From: Mesotaenium endlicherianum
Taxonomy: Eukaryota; Streptophyta; Zygnematophyceae; Zygnematales; Mesotaeniaceae
Reading direction: 5' to 3'
Assembly: GCA_009602735.1 (NCBI GenBank)
Contig: WELA01003449.1
Location: 720,692 to 744,793 of the forward strand
DNA length: 24,102 nt
The notes below the pieces were generated by a model. The model was not told the origin of the DNA, did not search any database, and worked only from the letters and a program-made list of their open reading frames with translations. Shown here piece by piece: positions 1 through 8,167 of the stretch. The position numbers were made by a program, and so were the translations under genes. Each line of letters starts with the position of its first letter. Within the stretch, counting starts at the first letter, position 1.

Positions 1-2
1 AC

Positions 3-3000
3 AGGTGGCAGCAGCTGTGCGTGGCCTCGGCCCGACGTCAGGCCCGCGCTGTCTCTCCCACAGCCCTGCAGGATGCGCGCCTGCGGTGGCGCACCCACCA
101 GGACCACGCACGGGGGGAGCGACCCCAGCCACTCACTGACCGCATCCCCAACCTTACGCGTGACTACGCAAACCGTGCTGTGGCCGCCCTCCGCATGGCG
201 CCACATCAGCACAGCGCCGAGCGTACCTTCCCGCCGCCCGCTCAGCCCGGCACCCCTGCCGTGGGGTGTCGCCCACTTCCGACTCCTATCTGCGCAGACG
301 CTCTGGACGAGCGACCTGGCGGCATCGTCCTCGTCGAGCTCTTTGCCGGCATCGCCACCGGGTTACTCGCGACCTTACAGGCCGGCATCCCGGTGCGCCG
401 CTACGTCTACGTCGATCCCGATCCAGAGGCCCAGCAGGTGGCCCGTCGACAGATGGCGTTGGGCCACGAGCGGTTCCCTGACCTCCAACCCGCGCACGCA
501 TTCCGCCGCGCTCAGACAGACTGGCCCATGGACATCCGCAACATCACCGTCGAGCATGTCACCCGACTTGGGCCCGTTGATCTCGTCATCGCCGGTTGGG
601 AGTGCCAGGGCTTCTCCAGAGCCGGGCGTGGCAGGGCGCTCAGCGATCCCCGCACGGCCCTCTTCTGGCACTTGCTCCGCGTCCTCAACATTGTTGAGGA
701 TCGCCAGCCGCCACACACACTCGCGTGGGTCCTGGAGAACGTGGCCGCGCGCCACGATCGCCGTCCCGATGTTAGCGCCGACTTCGCTCTTTGCAGCAGC
801 TACGTCGGCCGCGAGGCCGTCATCGACGCTGCCCAGATTGGTTCCTTCGCGCACCGCGTCCGCGCCTACTTCACAAACTTGGCGATGCCAGGTACTCTCG
901 AGGCGTTGGCCGCCTCTCATCCACGTCACACACGCACCGTCGACTCCATCCTCGATGCCCCTCGTCTGGCCCAGCGCGTGACGGCGCTGCCACATCCCTC
1001 CATGGCGCAGTGTGAGGTCCTGCATGACGTCACTCGCGCGCTGCCGACTTTTGTCAGCCGCTATGACAGCGACGCCTTCGTCGGAGATCAGCGAGGGATG
1101 GTCATCGACCTGGAGACTGGCATGTTTGACAAGCCACGCCCTGCAGAGATGGAGCGTGCCATGGGCTTTCTGCCGCATCTCACGCAGGTAGACGGTCTCA
1201 CTGAGGTGAACCGCATTCGCCTCTTGGGGCAGGCCATCGACGCCAACGTCCTCACGTGGATTCTGTTGCAGACGCAAGCCTTGGCGCCTCTCTATGCCGC
1301 AGCCCGGCATCCCGAGCTACCTCGGCCTGTCGATGATATGGACGATGACTCCACTGACGATGACAATCAGACCCCGCCAGGCACGACGTGGCATCCTCAA
1401 CGCGCAGGGCCGGCACCGCCAGAGCGCACCCGCCCCCCCTCCCCACCGCCGCGCGGGGAGGACTCTGGCTCGCTGGGGGGGGGCCGGCGGAGAGAGGAGT
1501 CCTCACAGCGACCCAGGGAGTCCCAGTCACCTTTTCTTTTTCCTCGCTCGCAGGCAGACGATTGCTCGCAGGCAGACGGTGCCAGGCAGCTGGCTGCAAC
1601 TGCCACAGTGCAGGTACCCGCGGCAGGCCAAGCGCCAACCGCTGCAGGGCAGGTGACACCTGCAGCACCACAGTCTATCCCAGCGGCAAATCAAGAGACT
1701 CCAGCTGCAGGTCAGGCGACGCCACCAGCTCCACCGACATGGAAGCTGGGGGGGACACTTACCAAGGCACAGGCCGCACAGTTGACGGCACTGCTGGATG
1801 GGAGGCGCAGCACCAGCTTTGCCAGCGGCATGCACGATCTCGGGCGCTACAGGGGGGACCCCATGCGGATTACTCTCTCGTCGCAGGAGCCCATTTTCCT
1901 GAAGCGTTATCGCTACAGCCACTTCGAGGATGGCTTGATCAGCGCGCAGACAGGCAAGCTGGAGGACAGCCGGCTCATTCGGGAGTCCTCCTCTCGTTAT
2001 GCCGCACCCACGGTCATGCCAGCCAAGAAGGATGCCTCGGGCAACTGGTCCGAGAAGAGGATGTGCGGTGACTATCGTAGGCTGAACGAGGTCACCGAGC
2101 AGGACAGATATCCTATGCCGACGCCTGACGAGATCTTTGACGACATTGGCACGTGCACTTGGTTCTCAGTGCTGGATCTGCGTCAGGGCTTCAACCAGAT
2201 TCCCATCGCCGAGGAGGACCAGCATAAGACGGCGTTCTGGGGAGCACAGCGGCTCTACGAGTGGGTGGTGATGCCGTTCGGGTTGAAGAACGCGCCAGCT
2301 ACCTTTCAGAGGGTGATGGATAAGGAGCTGGTCGGGCTGTCCTTTGCCCGATGCTACATCGATGACGTGCTCGTCTTCAGTCAGACGTTTGAGGAGCACG
2401 TGGTGCACATCACTACCGTCCTGGACCGCTTGGAGGCCGCTGGGCTCAAGTGCCATCCAGGCAAGTGCACCTTTGGGACCCGCGAGGTGGAGTACCTTGG
2501 CCACCTGCTCTCCTCCAGCGGCTTGGCACCCCAGCTGGCGAAGATCTCGGCCATCACAGGCATCCCACCTCCTACAGATCTCTCGCAGCTGCGGGCCTTC
2601 CTCGGCATCGCCAACTACTACCGCCGCTTCGTGCCAGGGTTCAGCGAGCTAGCCAAGCCGCTCAACGACTTGCTCCGCAAGGGCGTTGCCTACGTGTGGG
2701 GACCAGAGCAGCAGGCGGCATTCGATAAGCTCAAGGAGCTGCTGGTGAGCGCTCCTGTGCTTCGGCGTCCTGACTACGCGAAGCCCTTCATCCTCCACAC
2801 CGACTGGTCGCAGGCAGGGCTGGGCGCTGTGCTGGTGCAGGAGCATGACGGCTTCGAGCATGTGGTGGCCTACGCCAGCCGCAGCAACAACCGCGCGGAA
2901 GGCAACTACGGCTCCTACGAGGGGGAGTGCCTGGCAGCGGTCTGGGCGATCGTGCACTTCAGGCACTATCTCTACGGCACGCACTTCCGCCTGGTCACCG

Positions 3001-4835
3001 ACCATCAGCCACTTAAGTGGCTCATGACGTCGGAGCGCTTGACCGGCAAGTACGCACGGTGGGCGCTTATCTTGCAGGAGTACACCTTCGACGTGCACCA
3101 CCGTCCAGGCTCGACCAACCTGGACGCTGACGGTCTCAGCCGTAACCCGCTGCCCTCCTCGAGGGATCTCACTGTGGCTCGCCACGATGAGGATGAGCCG
3201 GTAGCCTGGCACGCGGCGGCCTTCCTGGCCTTCACCGTGGACGGCGATGTGCGGCCCGCAGGGCTCACTAGCCTGGACATGGTGACCGTCACCACTCGGC
3301 GATTGGCCCTGGCAGCGGCAGAGGATCAGGACAGCTGGCAGCGCGGTCCCGAGGACGTGTGGGACGACGCCCCAGTGCTGCAGTACGTCACGGCCAAGGA
3401 GTTGGCACCCGATGTCAGCGCACGCGAGCGCGACCGCATCCTCAGGCGCAGCCGCGACTTCATTTTCATGGAGGGGCGCGTGCGGCGCGTGATGGCGGAC
3501 GGCTCCGTCCTGGTGGTCCCTGAGCCTGCCATACGCAGTCAGCTGGTGCGCCGAGTGCACGAGTCCCTCGGGCACTTCGGTGTCAAGCGCACCCTCAGTC
3601 TTCTTCAGGCCGAGTACTGGTGGCACGGCATGACTAAGGTCGTCGCCGCTGTCGTCAGCAGCTGCACTCTCTGCGACCGTGTGCGCTCGAGCTTCACAGC
3701 GCGCACCGTTGCCCTCAGCCCCCTTCCTATTCAGGGGCTGTTCTACAGGTGGTCGCTTGACTTGGCTGGAGAGCTGCCCAAGTCTCGCCAGGGCAACCTC
3801 TACGTCTTGGTGATGATTGAGCACATGTCCAAGTGGATCGAGCTCGTGCCCTTGCCCAGCAAGGCCAGTGAGGGGATCGCTCAGGCCTTCCTCAATCAGG
3901 TCCTTAGCCGTTTTGGCGGCTGCGCTGAGGTGCTGACCGACCAGGGCAAGGAGTTCCAGGGCAGCTTTCAGAAGCTGCTGGAGCGCTCTATGATCGACCA
4001 CCGCACCACCTCCCGCGATCATCCTCAGGCTGACGGCCTCGCCGAGCGCATGGTGCAGACCGTCAAGCTAGGGTTGCGGAAGTACTGCCTTGCCCACGAC
4101 CGTACCCACTGGGACGACGCCCTCCCTTGGCTGGCGATGGGGTACAGGTTCAGTAAGCAGGCCTCCCTGGCCTCTCACTCTCCCTACTTCCTTCTCTACG
4201 GCCGACAGCCCATCCTGCCAGCAGCAGCCAGGACTGTGGCCGAGAACGTCTTGGACTTGGACAGTCCCGAGACATGGAGTGCTCTTATCGGGCAGCGTGC
4301 TCAGCTCTTTCGGCGCCTGATGCCCATGGCCATGGATAACCTCAGCATCGCACAGCATCGCGACACACTGAGGTACGCCATGACTCGTGGAGGAGCCTAT
4401 CATCCGCGGGTGTTGCAGTTTTCCGCAGGTGACTTCGTGTACCTGCGACGCCAGACGAAGAACACCCTCGACACCAGCAGCTCGCCGGTCATCCTGCGCG
4501 TCAAGCGTGCCTTGGCGTCAGGAGTCCTGGAGCTGGAAGGCGCAGATGGCCGTCTTCACAAGGACCACACGAAGAACTGTGGGCCGTGCCACCTTCCTAA
4601 CCTTGACTTGCAGGTCCGTCCCCGCGACGCGCGGCCGCCCAAGGACTGGGCGTGCCAGATCTGTCACAGCACTGGCCAGGAGGCCAAGATGCTGCTTTGC
4701 GACAGCTGCAACCTCGGCTTCCACATCGGCTGCCTCGACCCGCCGCTGGCCCGCGTGCCCGCTGACGACTGGTTCTGCGAAGACTGCACCGAGCTAGCCT
4801 TGAGCAGCGTACACAGCCCATCAGCTAGAGGCTGA
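3..4835 (+). CDS. Ty3/gypsy retrotransposon polyprotein with DNA methyltransferase and PHD finger (5' partial)
   Basis: Pol polyprotein of an LTR retrotransposon. The frame is open from base 3, so it continues upstream of the window; gag and protease are not visible. Residues are numbered from the GTG at 21. A C5 cytosine methyltransferase lies at about 100-422: motif I ELFAGIATG (106-114), motif IV GWECQGFS with Cys195, motif VI LENV (238-241), motif VIII HRVRAYFTNL (278-287), motif IX MGFLPHLT and motif X LLGQAIDANV. The pattern is closest to the DNMT3/DRM/phage type. A Pro/Ala/Gln-rich linker with PAAGQ-like repeats (about 440-575) leads to reverse transcriptase (Asp719; YIDD 779-782), RNase H (Asp928, Glu969, Asp994, Asp1037), integrase (zinc site His1180, His1185, Cys1215, Cys1218; Asp1307 and Glu1342 with Asp1247) and a GPY/F-like module. 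A C4HC3 PHD finger (1545-1589) sits where chromoviruses carry a chromodomain. No stop or frameshift is seen. Element class is certain; methyltransferase activity is inferred. Confidence 0.95.
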   Translation, partial: RWQQLCVASARRQARAVSPTALQDARLRWRTHQDHARGERPQPLTDRIPNLTRDYANRAVAALRMAPHQHSAERTFPPPAQPGTPAVGCRPLPTPICADALDERPGGIVLVELFAGIATGLLATLQAGIPVRRYVYVDPDPEAQQVARRQMALGHERFPDLQPAHAFRRAQTDWPMDIRNITVEHVTRLGPVDLVIAGWECQGFSRAGRGRALSDPRTALFWHLLRVLNIVEDRQPPHTLAWVLENVAARHDRRPDVSADFALCSSYVGREAVIDAAQIGSFAHRVRAYFTNLAMPGTLEALAASHPRHTRTVDSILDAPRLAQRVTALPHPSMAQCEVLHDVTRALPTFVSRYDSDAFVGDQRGMVIDLETGMFDKPRPAEMERAMGFLPHLTQVDGLTEVNRIRLLGQAIDANVLTWILLQTQALAPLYAAARHPELPRPVDDMDDDSTDDDNQTPPGTTWHPQRAGPAPPERTRPPSPPPRGEDSGSLGGGRRREESSQRPRESQSPFLFPRSQADDCSQADGARQLAATATVQVPAAGQAPTAAGQVTPAAPQSIPAANQETPAAGQATPPAPPTWKLGGTLTKAQAAQLTALLDGRRSTSFASGMHDLGRYRGDPMRITLSSQEPIFLKRYRYSHFEDGLISAQTGKLEDSRLIRESSSRYAAPTVMPAKKDASGNWSEKRMCGDYRRLNEVTEQDRYPMPTPDEIFDDIGTCTWFSVLDLRQGFNQIPIAEEDQHKTAFWGAQRLYEWVVMPFGLKNAPATFQRVMDKELVGLSFARCYIDDVLVFSQTFEEHVVHITTVLDRLEAAGLKCHPGKCTFGTREVEYLGHLLSSSGLAPQLAKISAITGIPPPTDLSQLRAFLGIANYYRRFVPGFSELAKPLNDLLRKGVAYVWGPEQQAAFDKLKELLVSAPVLRRPDYAKPFILHTDWSQAGLGAVLVQEHDGFEHVVAYASRSNNRAEGNYGSYEGECLAAVWAIVHFRHYLYGTHFRLVTDHQPLKWLMTSERLTGKYARWALILQEYTFDVHHRPGSTNLDADGLSRNPLPSSRDLTVARHDEDEPVAWHAAAFLAFTVDGDVRPAGLTSLDMVTVTTRRLALAAAEDQDSWQRGPEDVWDDAPVLQYVTAKELAPDVSARERDRILRRSRDFIFMEGRVRRVMADGSVLVVPEPAIRSQLVRRVHESLGHFGVKRTLSLLQAEYWWHGMTKVVAAVVSSCTLCDRVRSSFTARTVALSPLPIQGLFYRWSLDLAGELPKSRQGNLYVLVMIEHMSKWIELVPLPSKASEGIAQAFLNQVLSRFGGCAEVLTDQGKEFQGSFQKLLERSMIDHRTTSRDHPQADGLAERMVQTVKLGLRKYCLAHDRTHWDDALPWLAMGYRFSKQASLASHSPYFLLYGRQPILPAAARTVAENVLDLDSPETWSALIGQRAQLFRRLMPMAMDNLSIAQHRDTLRYAMTRGGAYHPRVLQFSAGDFVYLRRQTKNTLDTSSSPVILRVKRALASGVLELEGADGRLHKDHTKNCGPCHLPNLDLQVRPRDARPPKDWACQICHSTGQEAKMLLCDSCNLGFHIGCLDPPLARVPADDWFCEDCTELALSSVHSPSARG

Positions 4836-4850
4836 GAGTTGGGGGGGGAA
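4834..4850 (+). other. Candidate polypurine tract (plus-strand primer) of the retrotransposon
   Basis: A G-rich, almost all-purine run with eight consecutive G begins at the polyprotein stop codon. This is where an LTR retrotransposon keeps its polypurine tract, just before the 3' LTR. The assignment rests on composition and position. Confidence 0.65.
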
Positions 4851-4883
4851 TTAAAACATTTGACGCTTGACTCCCTTTTTGGC

Positions 4884-4889
4884 TATAAA
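4884..4889 (+). promoter_or_regulatory. TATA box in the presumed 3' LTR
   Basis: TATAAA is flanked by complementary GGCT and AGCC. It lies about 35 bp after the polypurine tract, consistent with a compact U3 promoter. No transcription start can be read from the sequence. Confidence 0.4.
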
Positions 4890-5048
4890 GCCATTCGTAT
4901 TATAGACTTCATTGCAACAAAGCCTGCTTGTCTATTGTGTGCTGCTTATGCCGACAAGGCGCACCCGATCTCTTAGCGCACGACACGAGGCAAACGTGCG
5001 GGTTCAGTGGTTTGAAAGCAGCTTCCTCACCATTCCTCTTGCCTTCAC

Positions 5049-5056
5049 AAGGAAAT
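5049..5056. repeat. Left target-site duplication of the MULE
   Basis: AAGGAAAT abuts the left arm. The same 8 bp (10 bp counting the following GG) occurs at 6014-6021 just outside the right arm. Confidence 0.7.
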
Positions 5057-5310
5057 GGGGAAATTACCAAAGTAGCACTCCAACTTTTGTTTATTCTACA
5101 AATAGCACTCCCAAGTGTCGTTATTTCAAAACTAGCACTCGCGCATGTAAGGCGAGTCCACGTAGGTTTTACACGATCAAATGACGTGCCACACGAATTT
5201 GCACGCGACCCAACCTGACACACCGCTTCTCTCTTTCGTTTCCAAAATCGACCACCACCACTTTTCCAGCTGCCCAATTTCACGAACCAAACTACCTAAG
5301 GACGCCCAAA
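5057..5310 (+). repeat. Left terminal inverted arm of the MULE
   Basis: It aligns with the reverse complement of 5757-6013 over about 255 bp with scattered mismatches. Weak similarity may run some tens of bases further inward. Confidence 0.8.
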
Positions 5311-5756
5311 AATTGGTCTACAGGTATTTTCGTGACCTATTTCTTGCGCCTTCATTTTCTAACCCTATATTTTCATGAGAGACTAAATTCATCGCATTCT
5401 CTGCTATTTCAGGTAGGAACGTAATTACAAGTAGCTAATTGTAGCGGTTGAGTCAAGTGGTTAGTTACTATGGCACATTGCCATTGAGGTTGCCTGTGGC
5501 TATCCTTTCCTATTTGTAAGCATGTTGCACCTATTTTAACTGCGCATCCATGGGAACATTCCTCACGTCCTACATTTAACCGCCACGTTTTACTTACATT
5601 TAGCCACCATAAGAAGTACCGAGTTGACCCGCCGAGGTTTAGACCCAGCTATGGAGTTCAAAAAGTAGTCTTCTATTTGGAGGCGCGGCAAAGTGGTCAA
5701 TGCCTTCAAAGAGTTTTGGAGAGTAAAAAGAAGGTAGCGACAATGTGTCCACCCGA

Positions 5757-6013
5757 AATTTGGCGTCCTTGGGCAGTTTGGATCGCGAAGGTGGGTCAGT
5801 TACAAAAGTGGTGGTGGAAGATTTTGGAAACGAAAGAGAGAAATGGTGTGTCGGGATGGGTCGCGTGCGAATTCGTGTGGCAAGTCATTGGATCATGTAA
5901 GGCCTACGTTGCCTGACCTTACATGCGCGAGTGCTAGTTTTGAAATAACAAAACTTGGAGTGCTAAATTTTGAAATAAACGAAAGTTGGAGTGCTACTTC
6001 TATAATTTGCCCC
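5757..6013 (-). repeat. Right terminal inverted arm of the MULE, containing an internal hairpin
   Basis: This arm pairs with 5057-5310. It also contains CATGTAAGG (5894-5902) and its exact reverse complement (5917-5925), a 9-bp stem with a 14-nt loop. The left arm keeps only part of this stem. Confidence 0.8.
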
Positions 6014-6021
6014 AAGGAAAT
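6014..6021. repeat. Right target-site duplication of the MULE
   Basis: AAGGAAAT directly follows the terminal CCCC of the right arm and matches 5049-5056. Confidence 0.7.
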
Positions 6022-7156
6022 GGCGAAAAACGCGATTTTTTGGCAATCAAATCGCGAAAAAGTGGATTTTGCAAAATGTTGTTGTTGGCAAAATAATCGA
6101 TTTAGATTGAGAGGTTGGGTTGCATTTGGGGGTGGCATCGTTTCAAATTCTGCCTACACTATTCACGTAAACTATCCACCTGACCTGTCGTGACAGTCGC
6201 TGCACACAGACGAGAAGTCGTCATTCGAAGTTGCTCGCGCTGGTAGCTGCTGGTAACCGTGCAGGATAGTACTCCTTTGAACCCAGCCCTGCAGCTTCAC
6301 GTGGCACCAACTGGCTTACTCTTATCTTATAAATGGCATATTTTAGGGGCCACTCATCCGGGCCAACTCTGATGAACAGCTGACGACTGTTGATTGTAGT
6401 TGATGGTGCACAATGTGCAGCATGCTTCAGAAAGGTTGCACGCAAATTCAGGATGCAAATGCTCATAAGCTACACCACATGGCAGTTGATTGCTCGGTTC
6501 CATATGAGCCGCAGAAATCCTTACAGCAGTAAGAATAGGAATGGCGCTTCATGGTGCTTTACGTGAGAGAGGCAGTCAGAGATCTGTGCGAACTTATTTT
6601 TCGAGACCAGCGCCCATGTGGCGAAGAAAGACGGAAGCATACCGAGACTGCTCAAGATCCAGCGCGTCTTTGGATAACCAGTTGAGCTTCTACATATTTG
6701 CAACCCTCCAATTCTCTTTTCATGTCTAATAAGAATGTGATATATTCTTAACAACTATAGGAAGCTCTTATTGTGTCCGCATTAGCTCCAATCCGTTTTA
6801 TAAATATTGCATTTTATAAGTAGAGTTCACTTGCTTTTATTTCTCCCATTTGGTGTCTTGTGACTCTTCTGGCATTCAGATATCAGAGCTACAAAAGCAA
6901 CACAACTACTATCCGCACGGCGTTCTAAAAGGGAAGAAGGAGAACTTTCTGGCTGTAGATTTATGTAGCTGAATTCGTGCATAATTGAGCACACGTATAA
7001 AAAGCAATCCATAAAAACGTTTCTGCAGCTGCCACGATCATGTAAGTAACATAACAGACTTCAGCAGCCAGACATGAAAAACACGCCTTGAGTAGATATT
7101 CAATCACTTTCCAGGTAGCCTGACGACCAGACACAAACATACGTAAACAGCAAGGC
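6022..7156. other. Intergenic region, no gene recognised
   Basis: Only short, unconvincing reading frames are present. No protein family, tRNA or repeat array was recognised. The last few hundred bases should include the leader and promoter of the esterase gene at 7157, but no clear TATA box was assigned. Confidence 0.5.
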
Positions 7157-8167
7157 ATGGCAATGTTAGTCACAGGGCTACACATGCCTGGGCAACACTC
7201 CCTCATGTGTTGCCGACAAAATTTAAATTCTTTAATAGAGAAGGTGCATACTGAATCTCCAGTTCAACTGTCTGGCCTGCCTAGACATCGGAGGCTGTCT
7301 CGTCATAAACTAGTTTCAACGTCTAGCTGGAGGCCCGGGCACACGTTGCGTCAAAAAGGCGCACACCTCAGACATCTACACTCTGGCCAGATTGCCACTT
7401 CAAGATGCTCTCATCGACAGGCTGCTGCAGTTAGCAATCTCGAGGGCAAGGCGAATGCACACTCGTGGAAGCAGGCAGATAGTGCCGACCTGGGATACTC
7501 AGCTGTGGTGATACTGCTACACGGGCTGGGCAGCGACCCAACGGGCCTGCACACGCAGGCCTTCCGCGATCACATGAGGTGCAAGGAGCTGTCCCACGTG
7601 AAATGGGTCCACCCCCGGGCTCCTGTGCAGCCAGTGAGCGCCAATGATGGCAAGGAAATGCGCTCGTGGTTTGACGTGGCAGAGCTGCCAGCCTGCCCTG
7701 AGGCGCCGCCCATTCCCAGCCCGGAGGACCAGGTAATGGGTGCTGTCGAGACGGTGCATAGCATCATAGAGGACGAGGTGGGGAGGGGGATCAAGGCCAG
7801 CCGGGTCCTGGTGGGGGGATTCTCTCAGGGGGGCGCAACAGCTGTCAGCAGCGTGGCTACTTACCCTGAGCCCTTGGCTGGGGCGGCAATCATGTGGGGC
7901 TGGGTGCCACTTGAGCCAAGGGTTTTCTCGGAGAAGGTGGAGGAGGCTGCCAAGTCAACGCCTGTTCTCTGGAGCCACGGGGAGCAGGATTCGACAGTGA
8001 GCATTGGGGCAGGAAAGAAAGGGGCGGACCTGCTGAGCGAGAATGGGATGGATGTTGAGATGAAGGCACATTCGCAAGCAGGGCACAAGCCGCACAAGGA
8101 TGAGCTGGAGCTCATCAAGGGTTGGATCTTAGAGCGTCTTCCTCAGGACAATTACCCAGACAACTAA
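7157..8167 (+). CDS. Acyl-protein thioesterase/carboxylesterase (alpha/beta hydrolase), probably organelle-targeted
   Basis: A 336-residue serine hydrolase of the phospholipase/carboxylesterase (Abhydrolase_2) family, which cleaves thioester-linked acyl groups from proteins or short esters. The fold starts near residue 114 (AVVILLHGLGSDPTG, oxyanion-loop region). The nucleophile elbow is GFSQGG with Ser223; Asp278 (HGEQDST) and His310 (QAGH) are the likely remaining triad. Residues 1 to about 108 form an extension absent from the roughly 220-residue cytosolic enzymes. It is rich in Ser, Arg, His and Lys, as expected of a plastid or mitochondrial transit peptide. The first ATG of the frame is used; a start at Met3 is possible. 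The whole protein lies in one exon, unlike the neighbouring host genes. Substrate cannot be inferred. Confidence 0.88.
   Translation: MAMLVTGLHMPGQHSLMCCRQNLNSLIEKVHTESPVQLSGLPRHRRLSRHKLVSTSSWRPGHTLRQKGAHLRHLHSGQIATSRCSHRQAAAVSNLEGKANAHSWKQADSADLGYSAVVILLHGLGSDPTGLHTQAFRDHMRCKELSHVKWVHPRAPVQPVSANDGKEMRSWFDVAELPACPEAPPIPSPEDQVMGAVETVHSIIEDEVGRGIKASRVLVGGFSQGGATAVSSVATYPEPLAGAAIMWGWVPLEPRVFSEKVEEAAKSTPVLWSHGEQDSTVSIGAGKKGADLLSENGMDVEMKAHSQAGHKPHKDELELIKGWILERLPQDNYPDN

Larger units (their letters stand above)
4851..5056 (+). repeat. Possible 3' LTR (at least its U3 part) of the retrotransposon
   Basis: This non-coding stretch follows the polypurine tract and ends where the MULE begins. It contains TATAAA at 4884-4889 within GGCTATAAAGCC, a plausible LTR promoter. 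The first TG is about 10 bp after the tract, at 4861, so the exact LTR start is unclear. The 5' LTR is outside the window, so neither boundary can be confirmed, and the LTR may continue beyond the MULE. Confidence 0.4.
5057..6013. mobile_element. Non-autonomous Mutator-like (MULE) DNA transposon
   Basis: Two long inverted arms face each other. The left arm starts GGGGAAATTACCAAAGTAGC; the right arm, reverse-complemented, starts GGGGCAAATTATAGAAGTAG. Both run on through AGCACTCCAACTTT, TTTCAAAACTAGCACTCGCG and a 22-bp identical block (5228-5249 and 5820-5841). The element is flanked by the direct repeat AAGGAAAT (or AAGGAAATGG). Long inverted arms with an 8-10 bp duplication and AAATTACC..AGCAC-type ends are characteristic of MULEs. 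The interior (about 5330-5750) shows no transposase or recognisable captured gene, so it would depend on a transposase encoded elsewhere. The arms differ by substitutions and small indels, so it is not a very recent insertion. Confidence 0.8.

Noticed and set aside
375..1310. 311-codon minus-strand frame and 302-codon +1 frame over the methyltransferase
   Set aside because: Shadows of the methyltransferase frame in G+C-rich DNA; low-complexity translations with no motifs.
2649..4022. 457-codon open frame on the minus strand
   Set aside because: It is antisense to the RT, RNase H and integrase coding sequence. High G+C suppresses stops in opposite frames; the translation resembles no family, while the + strand is unmistakable.
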